DNA from: Protonemura montana
Lineage: Eukaryota > Arthropoda > Insecta > Plecoptera > Nemouridae
Length of the DNA: 64,000 nt
Assembly (NCBI GenBank): GCA_947568835.1
Contig: OX387604.1
Location: 13,049,076 to 13,113,075, forward strand
Direction of reading: 5' to 3'
A program made the position numbers and the translations under genes. How positions within the stretch are numbered: position 1 is the stretch's first letter; every line of letters starts with the position of its first letter. Below are positions 39,201-49,201 of the stretch, piece by piece. Under the pieces are notes generated by a model that was not told the DNA's origin, did no database searches, and saw nothing but the letters and a program-made list of their open reading frames with translations.

Positions 39201-39853
39201 TTTCTTGAATGTGCACTCCCAAATCTTAAAATGGTCCAATTGAAAAATGTTATCATTCGGAGTAAGTGGGGTTGCCGTCAGTATAGGGAAGAAAGGTAGG
39301 CACGGAGCACATGGTATGCCATGGCCTGTCTAAGCAACAAATCAGTTTCCCTGTCAGTCCCCTGTCAGTTGGTCTTGTTTTATTACCACGTATTATTATT
39401 ATTATATTATGTGTGAAACGTAATGAGTACTGACTGTCTTATATTTGTGATCGAAGAAGCAATACAATTATTATTATTAATCAAACCGAACAAACATTTT
39501 TCAAGTAAACCTTTTTTATGAATTGAGAGGTGAACAACGCAGGAAACATGCTTTGTTTTGCAGATAGCAATTCAAGCTGCTGTTGGTGGGAAAATTGTAG
39601 CCAGAGAAACTCTGAAAGCATATCGGAAAGATGTCACTGCAAAACTGGTAACCATAGTTAATAACCACCTGCATCCAGCCCATTACACAACATCACTTGT
39701 CTCACTTGGTTTTCATTTCAGTATGGAGGTGACGTAACTAGAAGAATGAAGTTGTTAAAACGGCAAGCAGAAGGCAAGAAAAAAATGAAAATGATTGCGA
39801 ATATCGCTTTACCACGAGAAACATTCATAGACGTGCTGAAGAGCTCAAAATGA
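36230..39853 (+). CDS. GUF1: Mitochondrial translation factor GUF1 (LepA/EF4 GTPase)
   Basis: Exons 36230-36339, 36885-37425, 37508-37776, 37867-38106, 38181-38308, 38389-38526, 38744-38958, 39042-39170, 39564-39647 and 39722-39853 join in phase to 661 residues (human about 669). Exon 1 supplies a Ser/Arg/Leu-rich mitochondrial presequence ([20 protein letters not shown]) and joins in phase 2. GTPase motifs are all present: AHVDHGKS (68-75), [19 protein letters not shown]. They are followed by domain II (AGQVGYL), the LepA-typical [15 protein letters not shown], and the C-terminal domain (YDRL-like [14 protein letters not shown], then [16 protein letters not shown]). Known: EF4 binds mitochondrial ribosomes and promotes back-translocation or remobilisation of stalled complexes. 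An AATAAA lies 15 nt after the stop. Confidence 0.96.
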
Positions 39854-39867
39854 TTGGATAGAATGCT

Positions 39868-39873
39868 AATAAA
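39868..39873 (+). terminator. GUF1: GUF1 poly(A) signal AATAAA
   Basis: Canonical hexamer 15 nt past the TGA, implying a 3' UTR of only about 35-45 nt. Confidence 0.7.
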
Positions 39874-39909
39874 GGTAGGTTTCAACCTTCAGTAAATCAC
39901 AGGAAGCTG

Positions 39910-39915
39910 TTTATT
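39910..39915 (-). terminator. Mat2b: MAT2B poly(A) signal AATAAA
   Basis: Minus-strand AATAAA 100 nt downstream of the MAT2B stop. Cleavage would fall near 39890-39898, next to the expected GUF1 cleavage point. Confidence 0.6.
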
Positions 39916-40015
39916 GTGAAATAACTTTACCCATAAACATTCAATCTCAGTTTTTTGATTATTGCTTGCAATCTCTTTTGAATTGCTAAGAATGGACTGT
40001 GCCATTAATATTGAA

Positions 40016-41405
40016 TCAACGCTGGACCCATTTTTCCAGAGCTGTTCGGATGCCCTCTATAAAAGGCGTGTGCTGGCCGAAGCCCAGATTCTCTAGGCGA
40101 CTAGTGTCCAGTGTTGTATCAAATGGCCGAGCGGTGCCAGATGGCGGTGCTTCATTCACCGGTTCGACATGACTGTGCGGCAGATTGAATACGCTAGAAA
40201 TAGCGACGATCATCGTGTATTTAGTGAACATTTCCTTACCACACCAGTGAAATACACCACTTGTGCTTGGATCCTGGAATAGAACAAATTGAACCAATGA
40301 AACATGTAACATTTACAATGTTTTTTTTTTGTTTTTCAATAAAGTGATTTGTTTTGAAATAATTTGATTCTATTGCAGTTTCCCATCCCTTCCCTACCTC
40401 CAATCGTTTGACTGCCAATCTGTGGCAAATGTAGGCAATGTCATTAACGTTTGAAGGGCAGCGTCGCTCGTAATTGGAAACTTTTGATGGTATGGAACGG
40501 TTCAGCAGGTTCTCCAACAGTACGGTGATCGCACTCTCTCCCAGATACTCCACACTGCCATAAATAACAGGAATCCGTAGTACCAAGTTGCCTGATGACA
40601 AAAAGTTGGTACAAAAATCCTGCTTTGTACACAGAAGTTCAATAAGTTGTACCAAAAAAGGCATTGCCTTCGACAGAATGACGAAATATACTAAAAATGA
40701 TATACCTCCATTGACTTCCAACGTCACCTCCTCCCCCTGCAGTTTGGTTTTCCCATACATATTTATTGGGCTAGGCACATCAGTTACCATGTAAGGAGGC
40801 TTTTGCCCATCAAATACATAATCAGTACTTATATACAAAAATGGAATTCCAGAAGCATCACAGATTTCAGCCAGCTGTTTGGTAACTTTAACATTTAGGT
40901 TTAAAGCTGCTTTGGGATCTGCGTCAACTTTATCAGGAAATCTCTGAGCCGCACAATGAATAAAAAAGCTCGGCTTAAATTCAAGAATGGCTCTTTTTAC
41001 TTCATCAGCGTCTGTGAGATCTAGTCTGTGAAGAGATGATGCGACCCTGCAATTGAATATTTTGTTAGTTGGTACACAATTGTAAAGCAACTGACATTGA
41101 TTTGGTACCTACACAAGCCAAATACACTGTAAATGGTGCTATATAACTTGACTTCTACATGCACAGATGGGTTCAAATGTAGATTTTAATCTGTTTTCAA
41201 CATATTAACCTTTCATTCACTCACAACTTAAATGCTGCATGAAATAAGTTAGGTTATGCAAGTTTTAACCATTGGTTCATAGTTACCTGCTCAATGCAGT
41301 TCCATATACTTCCCAACAATTAGATGAAAATAAAGTATAAATGGCTCTACCAAGCAATCCCGAAGCACCAGTCAAGAATAGCCGGCGCTGACTGGAATCC
41401 GACAT
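40016..41405 (-). CDS. Mat2b: Methionine adenosyltransferase 2 subunit beta (regulatory subunit)
   Basis: Exons are the complement of 41287-41405, 40706-41046, 40398-40591 and 40016-40273; phases 2,1,0 match and the product has 303 residues (human MAT2B about 334, with a longer N-terminus). It is an extended short-chain dehydrogenase fold related to dTDP-4-dehydrorhamnose reductase: nucleotide-binding TGASGLLGR (12-20), LDLTDADEVKRAI, HCAAQRFPDKVDADP, STDYVFDG (113-120), and the Tyr137-x3-Lys141 pair in YGKTK. The C-terminal part has GLENLGF-like RLENLGFGQHTPFIEGI. Known: the subunit binds NADP(H) and modulates the catalytic MAT II enzyme that makes S-adenosylmethionine. The gene converges on GUF1, with 162 bp between stop codons. 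A frame reading through the intron after 40706 is an intron artefact. Confidence 0.95.
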
Positions 41406-42028
41406 ACTTAGCACTTTGGTTCTAGTATCCAGCAACAGTTTTCCACACACTGATGTGGCTCTCTCAAGTTACCTACTTTAAGTGAGTATTAACAGGCAAC
41501 AATCTATGTAAATGACCTGTTGACCCAATAAGACTTGAAATACTATTACAACTTTGTCATGCCCAAAATATTCTGCACCTGAAACCAGATAGTTCAAGTA
41601 TTTTTGGTTCAGATGTATAAAAAATGTGGTTGTCTATAAACAGGGATAAAATTGGGGAAAAATGTAATTCCAAAGTGGATATAGGGTAGACAAAAATAAA
41701 TACATCTCATAACATAGGCATGAGACGTATCTGATTTAATTTAAATGCAAAAACAAATATAATTTACATTACAGCTTTTCTGACTGTCTGAACTTGTGCT
41801 AAAATGAGCTGACCAAAAATATCAATGTACATATTAATTATCAAATTTCATGATCTGAAGGTCCAAATGACAATGTGGAAAAAGTTGAAGGTTAAATCTC
41901 TTTCATACATTAATTTCTGCATTGGCTGTAGGTATAAATTTACATTCTAATTCAAAAATATATAACTTCTAAGATATTTGTAGTTTCACTGCAAGTTCAA
42001 GTGTGATGATGATGATGCATCAGTAAGA
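41406..42028. other. Spacer between MAT2B and mARC genes
   Basis: 623 bp of AT-rich sequence upstream of MAT2B and downstream of the mARC stop. It must hold the MAT2B promoter and the mARC 3' UTR; I see no coding signal. Confidence 0.6.
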
Positions 42029-43683
42029 TTACTGAATGAATACTTCGTCCCCAACAGAAATCGTTCCCGGACCTATCAGTGCCAGATGTATTCCCAAGAC
42101 AGGAGAATTTCCCGCAAAACGTGCAATTGCTGGATCAGTTACTTTCCGATAGCTAGAAAAACAAGTTTATTTAGTTTTAAGTCATCAATTGAACGGCCAA
42201 TAAAATATCCACCAATCAACTGAAAATTGACATACGTTTCCAATGTTTTTAACGGCTCTCTGTCCTGGCTTTTAATACCTGTGTCTGGATCTACTGTTGT
42301 AAACAAACATCTGAAATAATGTACAATCAAAAGTCAAATATTGTGAAAAAAATAAATTTGAGAGTAAACTTCCACAGTGATTTAGTATGCACCCCTACCG
42401 TGTACAAGGTTTGATGTTTTGAAATAGTACTTCCCCAATTCGTACCCAGTCCCAACTATCTTCAGCAAATGGTCTCTCACTGTCAACAAGAAAATTTCCG
42501 CGGAATTGTCGGGCTGGGACAGGCACAACTAGTCGGCTGTTCAAGTCATTTATCGATCCTTGAGTTAGCAAACTGTATGAAGTAGCATCAGTTAATGCAC
42601 CCTTAAAAAGAAATGCTAGTTGGTACTGGAGGTTCTATTAAGTCTTAAGCATCAATTAAAAGTAAAAACTAGCTGATTTAAGTATCACAAGAGAAACTAA
42701 ATGTGTACCTGAAAAGACTAAGAGTACCAATATAGTAAAACTTATCCATACCACATCTTTGGATGTACACTTATTAAAGGCCTGGTTCTTAGGACGAACC
42801 AGACGAGTTGAATGGTCCTTAGGGTAATAAACTAGCCTCAATCCTGGTTCTATTCCCTCTAAAAGAGCCTTTGTGAGCCACTTGGCAACCTGATTTCCAC
42901 AATCCACCGTCTCTACCACTTGATCCCAAACACTTAAAAAAAGGAATTCAATTATTTTAAACAAATTATCAAAATGTATTTGAAAAACTAGATGTACTGT
43001 ATCTACAGATTATAATACAAGTTATTAAGTACCTAGTTTTTGTTGTAGTGCGACTTTGCAAATCTAAAATATTGATGGTTATATCTTCAATGCCCTCTGC
43101 TTTTAGAGTCATTAATGACCCCTCCAAAGAGGGTCGTATTTGAGTAAGTTGGGGAAGAGTTCTACCTGTGACGAACTGCCCCTCGTTATTTATCACCATA
43201 AATATCCTAAAATGCATAACACAAAATATTAGAGAGATTGTCACTCTGGAAATATATGTTTCCGCCATTATTTCGGTTGAGAAAAATCACGCCTACCGAT
43301 CCCTGAGAAATCCATCTTTTAATCCAAGGATGGAGCATTCACTCTTTAGCATCTTCACCCCTCCACAAGATTTTATAGGATAACACATTACAGCAGTCAG
43401 AGTGCCAGCTTTTTTCCATGCTTTTGAGCTAGGCTTTTTGGCTTTTTCCTTGATGTTTCTTCGAGTGGCGTAAAGAGTCGCCGCAAAAACCACCACAGAC
43501 GTAACGATCATGACAATCTGGTTTGCTACAAAAAATATTTTTTCAAATATGGCAGCATTGACTTCAATACAATGACAAAAGGAAATTTAATGGATATTTT
43601 ATCAATTAAAATAAGAAAAGAGCACAAGCAGGGATCGAAAAAGGATTACCAGTCAATGCACCAAAAATGCTGCCTAGACCCAT
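42029..43683 (-). CDS. mARC: Mitochondrial amidoxime-reducing component (mARC), MOSC-domain molybdenum enzyme
   Basis: Exons are the complement of 43650-43683, 43297-43525, 43033-43206, 42752-42932, 42399-42601, 42236-42310 and 42029-42152; every phase matches, giving 339 residues (human mARC1 337). The short first exon (MGLGSIFGALT) joins in phase 1 to ANQ and a membrane segment IVMIVTSVVVFAATLYA, which would anchor the protein to the outer mitochondrial membrane. Then come the MOSC N-terminal beta-barrel (YPIKSCGGVKM) and the MOSC core (LVVPVPARQFRGNFLV, then PFAEDSWDWVRIG) with the PCTRC motif (271-275), which includes the Cys position that ligates molybdenum in the family. Known: it reduces N-hydroxylated substrates with cytochrome b5 and its reductase. 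One copy is seen, whereas mammals have two. Confidence 0.95.
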
Positions 43684-44634
43684 TCTATTGAAGTGATGAT
43701 CTCTCTGGTAAAAAATACTGTAATGTTAAAAAATATTGATAGGTATTTATGTACACAGTAGAAAATTGTTCTGTCAGAGCTGTTGAGCAAAGTCCGATGG
43801 ATCAAACACTGGACTTAGGATGCTGAGTGACTGGTTACAAATTTATCTAGACCTTGGTATGGTCATAGGTCTGGCAATATTTGCCAGGTAGCGATAACGC
43901 ATTGTAACCGCATTGTTTGCGGTCCTACAGTAATACTATATTACCCGTCCCGTCAAACAAGATCAACTTTGTTCAATTCAAACTTTAAGCTAACCTTCCT
44001 TTACCAACAACAACAATGAAGTAGACGCTAATTTAGACAGTTGATCCTGCTCCGCGTACGGAGGTATAGGCAATAGATCAAATTTAAAATACAAACTTGC
44101 ACTTTGTTAATATTATTTTAAAACAAAAAAATAGTTTATAAATAATTTCATAAAAATTTGTGTTGTTATGTGACTGCTTGCTCAAATAAAAGTGAAATTT
44201 ATCCACAAATCTCAATTTCAGGATTTAGTCGCGACGTTTTTGCTGCGGCTGTTGATTGGCCACAAGGCCATCTTCACTTTGGTGAATAATCCGATTAATC
44301 GTTCCATTCTTCGACTGTCATTCTTTTGTCCTCAAATTGCTGTCATCAAGAATCAGAGGAAGGGATCGAAGGGTGTTGGTACGCAAATTGGTATTTACAA
44401 ACATCGCAATTATTTATTTATTGTGTAGATCAAAAAGCAGAGGCAAGAACAGCCAAATAGTGCATAAACTTATAAAATACCATATTGATAAGAACATAGG
44501 GGCCAATAAAAGGAGAAACTTAAAAAACTAGGCTGGCTAATTTTCTCTCAGCGAAAACAAAAGACAAACGTAATGACAATGTATCTTTTCTTCAGGAATT
44601 TTGGCGACAGCTGGCAAACGACCAAGAAGTCACG
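43684..44634. promoter_or_regulatory. Divergent promoter region, mARC / VAMP7
   Basis: The start codons of mARC (-) and VAMP7 (+) are 951 bp apart, head to head. The VAMP7 coding exon is preceded by an acceptor-like pyrimidine stretch and cag near 44595, so an upstream 5' UTR exon is possible. An ATTGGCC (CCAAT-type) motif lies near 44255. Short frames at 44192-44531 lack support. Confidence 0.45.
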
Positions 44635-47600
44635 ATGCCTATTCTTTATAGCGTGGTTTCCCGTGGTACGACAGTGCTGACAAAGTATGCTTCTTGTGCT
44701 GGGAACTTTGCCGAGGTTACGGAGCAGATAGTAGCGAAAATAAGCCCTGAAAATTCCAAATTAACATATTCGCATGGAAGTTACCTGTTCCACTACATCT
44801 GTGAAAATCGCATCATCTACATGTGCATAACAGACGATGTGAGTAAAGTGTAGGAAATAGTCCAGTTTTGGTTGGTTCTCCCTGAACCTGTATTACATTA
44901 TTTATCTTAGTAATTTTAACAGCCTGTTTTCTAAGAAACCAAGGCAAGCTTTTTCGTAGAAATCTAAAAATATTAAACAGTATGGAGCCAGTATGAAAAG
45001 AGATAGGAAATACCAACTAAATTTTACAATCTTTCAGGAGTTTGAGCGGTCGCGAGCATTCTTGTATCTGAATGAAATAAAGCGCAGGTTCCAGACATCC
45101 TATGGAACACGTGCTGATACAGCCCTCGCATATGCAATGAATACTGAGTTTGCGCAAGTAATGGCCAACGAAATGAAGCATTATTCAGAATCCAGAGATA
45201 TTGATGCCATTTCACGAGTCCATGGTGAACTTGATGAACTTAAGGACATAATGGTAAAGAATATTGGTATGTCAGAGCTTCTAGTACATTATATTTGAAA
45301 TATACTCGGTTTGCAATTTGAATATGGTAGTTAACAGTTCAAATATAGATTCTGAGTTTGAGCGTGTTGTTTAGGCACTGGAGGTTGATGTGCGATTTTT
45401 TTTCTAGACAATGTTGCTATGCGAGGAGAACGTCTGGAGCTGTTGGTGAACAAAGCAGATAATCTAACAGCTAATGTAAGTTGGGATTTTCTTGTAGTAT
45501 CTTCATAGAGCTTTAACTTATTGTTGGTAATATTTTCCAGTGTTCTGTTAATAAAATCAATTTCCTTTCTGTTCTTTTAGTCTGTCACATTCCGCAAGAC
45601 GAGCAGAAATCTGGCCCGTTCCATGTTCTGGAAAAATGTGAAACTCTATGTCATCATTGGTGTTGTAATCATTGTAAGTTTTATAATATAATTATAGAAA
45701 TATGCCTAGGCAACCCAAGCAACTTGGAGTTGCTAGAAATTGCCATACACTAACTATTTAATTTGACTTTTATCTGGCACCAATAACTGCTTGGTAACTT
45801 TAACTGTATTGCAATTATTTGGTTGAGTCAGTTGAACTTTCTCAATGTTATTGGCTACCGATAATAAGAATTGTTGGTAATGCTGATTGCAAGACTGCCA
45901 TTATCTGTGTTTTTTTTAATCAAATTCACGCAGGTAATTAAATATATCAGTTATTCACTTTCAGTGACGCTTTATTTATAGCAACATGGCAATCTATTAG
46001 TTTAGCAGAAATCTTAAATTGGAAAATGTCATCAGGGTCAGTGTTCCCTGTCCCTAGGCTACTGCAGTACCTTTTGACTTGTGCCAGGATCATTTATGTA
46101 TTAAATTTTGCAGTGAGATGTTCACTTTATTATTATTATGAACACCAATCACCCTTTTCAAAAGTTTATATCCAATCACGGAATTGGACCCGGGGTCCGA
46201 GCTCCACTCGCGAAAGATAAAGACTGGGGTTCAATTCCCTGACTAGATTCAAATTACAAGAATTAAAAAAAAGAAGAATTAATGATTAAATTGTTTAATG
46301 TGTTAAACTGATGTTGAAAGCTAGTTATATAGTCATGTTATAATAATGCACTATACTTTTGTTGACAAGACATTGCATGCGGTACGTTTGTAAAGGCTTG
46401 ACGCGCCAAGCTTTCTGACCCGACTATTACTCCCAGCCAAGAGGTACCTACCCCCAAGCTATTTTGGAAAACACGTAATTGGATCGTCGAAATCGTTAAA
46501 TCCGGGTACTGTCAAATAGTTATGAGCAGTACATTTTTCCAACTCATGAAATGTCTAATATATACTTCAGAAAGAAAAGGAAGAAGTGCAATTTTGCACT
46601 ACAAGCAGAAGAATTTTTTTTTTTTATTGGTGTCAGAACTAAAAACCTTCGTTTACCTAGTTCCAATGCACAAATATTGCCAATTAACCAAAATGAAGGA
46701 CACTTCAAAAATAATACCATCTTTAATTGTGACATATAAATTTTGCAAAATGACTAATGTTTGATCACTCTCGTTATAGAATTAGTATAAAACAACTTAT
46801 TTACTACCCTAAACTTCTAAAATGCATACCTTTCAATAGTGATGGTCTTTGAAAGATGTACCTGGCATTAGTATCTCTGCACAATTTGGCTTTGCAATTA
46901 CAAGATAAAGACGGAGCAAATCTTGAATTATATTGCTCAACGCTTGGCAGTGGCGAAACCAGAATTTTACCTTTGGAGAGGAGTGCCAAACATTTCTCAT
47001 TAATACATATTTGTTCTGTCTCGCTTGACCACAGCATGAAACAGCTTGAACACTATGTTTGTTCACTTTAACCACTGCTTAGGTTTTATTTTAAGGTAAG
47101 GGCTGTAGTCAGGCAATGTAAATCTGAAGATTCCCATTATTTTTGAGCGCCCAGCATAAAAGTGCTCAGCCATTTTTTTTAAATAGTAAATGTAAAAGAG
47201 GCACCAGGCATTTTTGCTGCTTGCATTTTTTCCTGTACTGAAACTTGAAAGCTAAGTATGTGCGACGAATCCCTCCCCCCCTCCCCCTCCCTCTTCCTGA
47301 CTATGCTGCTGACAGTTGGTATGGGAAGGAGAAAGAAAGAAGGAGAACGCAACCTACCAGAAACTCCCAAAATTTCCATTACGTGGTACTTAAACCAAGG
47401 TCCCGTTATGTTGCGCTCCCACTCTTTTTTTCTCCTTCCCACACCAATAACCCAGCCTTTAGTAGTCGAACTATAAAGCTTAAGACTAGAAAGTTAAGTG
47501 CATTGTACCTTATTTTACTCAGAACATGTAAACAAACTGGACTTTGGGAGCGCTCGAGATGCTCTTAGTCAGCCCAAGCCCATGATTGCTGGGTATTTGT

Positions 47601-47694
47601 TCTAACAGGCTTAAAAATGTGTTCACAGATCCTTCTTTACTTCATTGTTTCCATGGCCTGTGGTGGACTCGCTTGGCAGAGCTGCGTCGGCTAG
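44635..47694 (+). CDS. Vamp7: Vesicle-associated membrane protein 7 (longin R-SNARE)
   Basis: Exons 44635-44838, 45038-45266, 45408-45475, 45581-45673 and 47629-47694 (phases 0,1,0,0) give 219 residues (human 220). Longin domain about 1-110 (MPILYSVVSRGTTVLTKYA, then SRAFLYLNEIKRRFQ). R-SNARE motif about 125-180 with the zero-layer Arg150 in MRGERLELL. Membrane anchor about 189-208. The lumenal tail (CGGLAWQSCVG) matches the family's CGGFTWPSC-type end. Known: it drives fusion of late endosomes and lysosomes with target membranes and some exocytosis. The last intron (45674-47628, 1.95 kb) is by far the longest and holds an inverted-repeat element. Confidence 0.96.
47316..47447. mobile_element. 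Short element with 38-bp imperfect terminal inverted repeats (MITE-like)
   Basis: 47316-47353 and 47410-47447 are inverted copies with few mismatches, both starting TTGGT(A/G)TGGGAAGGAG and ending GCAAC when read inward. The same peptide MGRRKKE-x-ERN therefore opens on both strands. The interior is 56 bp. It lies in VAMP7 intron 4, next to a CT-rich tract (47267-47295). No clear target-site duplication was seen, so it may be a foldback remnant and not a recent insertion. Confidence 0.6.
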
Positions 47695-49201
47695 ATCGTC
47701 TCGTCTCCATATGCTAAGATCTGTGTTTGAATGGTCCACTTTTTATTTTAGTTGATTTCAAGTTTGGAACAAAAAGCTAGGTACTGAAGTTGGTCTACAA
47801 GCTTTTTGTTATTATTTTATCACTTCTTTCGAGTCAATATCGCTAGGCAGCGTTACAGGAGATGGAATTTGACGTGCTCTGTATCTTGGTGGAGATTTTC
47901 TGATTCCAAATAAAATTATCAATGAAGTGAAATATAACCATTATTCCTAAGCACAGGTAAATAATTGTATTTTGAAAGTTATGTGTTGAGGGCTTACAAG
48001 AATATATTGCTAAGTCAGTTCTGTGCTTGGATATGAGTCTTTTCACTCTCGATATTCTTTTGCTTTTATCTGCAAAGCTTAATTTTCGTTTTTAGGAAAT
48101 TTTGTAAGATACTGAAGGAAAGTATTTCTGTGGTATAAATAAATAACCAGCCATGATCAATTATATAAATATCATGTATGCTGTTATTTTAATGTGGCAT
48201 GTAAGCATAGTTAATGCAGTTCTTAATATGTTTTATTTTGATTTTCAATTTATAAATACAGATTTGTAATACCAAAGTCTATTTGAAACTTAACTGTCTT
48301 ACATTCGACCCTACCCAGACAAATTTCCTAAAATCTAATCATCTCATACATCCTGTTATCAATAAATCAATTAATTGTTTCTGCCATGCCATACGCGACC
48401 ACGGACTATTCATATTAAGTTTGCCCCCAAAAACTCGTTCGGAATTATCCCAAAATCTACATTGACCACGATATTACTACAAACTGCCATACTGTCAGTG
48501 CATCTGTTTACTGCTGCTACACCCTGATTTATTTTGTTGATTGTCATTCATAAAACCATCTAGTTGCTTCTCTGGACAATGTATTATATAGCACTGGCAT
48601 TGCAGCAGAAAAATGCTGAAACGCCAGTGCTTCGAGTCCCACATAAATTCATGGATCACGTTGGTCCATATTGGTGGGTCTGACACTGCTCCCAAATCCA
48701 GTAGAGCGAGCCAGCTCTGTTCGGAAGAGGGTGCGTAGCTATGGGAGTCGGTAAAACATGGTAGGACGGCCCACTGCTACTGCCAAGCCAACCCTATCGG
48801 GAGTCGGGGGGTAGTTTCCAAGCACATCGTGATCGTGTCGTAGGGCGTGAATCCCACAGGACAGTGAAGAGAGTAGAGACGGCCTGAATGGAGACCAAAA
48901 GCACTCTTAAAATATATTCAAATATGTTTATTACGAGGTAAAATAAGCACGGGAAATTAAGGACAGGCGAATGTAAGAATTATTGAGCTCCTAGAGTGAA
49001 TATGTTCGCGTAGATTTTTGTATCGAGCTAGTAGTACGCTGTATAGTAACCCTCGTGTGCCGGCAGTGCATTCATTCATCGGTGAAGCAACCCTGGCTGC
49101 AGGCGGAGCATTGGACCAGTGTCAGTGAGCAGGCTGAGAGGCACAGGTGAAGAACTCTAGCACAAATAAGAAATAAATACATTATTTTTATATCAATCGA
49201 A
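47695..49201. other. VAMP7 3' region and spacer before the first otopetrin gene
   Basis: Contains the VAMP7 3' UTR. A GC-richer patch (about 48680-48900) has a CCAGCTCTGTTCGGAAGAG stretch resembling part of the 5S-type SINE body at about 29490, perhaps a decayed SINE. The 5' leader of the first otopetrin gene follows; a TCAGT initiator-like motif near 49125 is the only promoter hint. Confidence 0.45.
48138..48143 (+). terminator. Vamp7: Candidate VAMP7 poly(A) signal AATAAA
   Basis: First plausible canonical signal found downstream of VAMP7, 444 nt after the stop, within AAATAAATAA. Confidence 0.4.

Noticed and set aside
46190-46260. Possible tRNA (GGTTCAATTCCC at about 46229)
   Set aside because: Only a B-box-like word; no acceptor stem or A box at the right distance.
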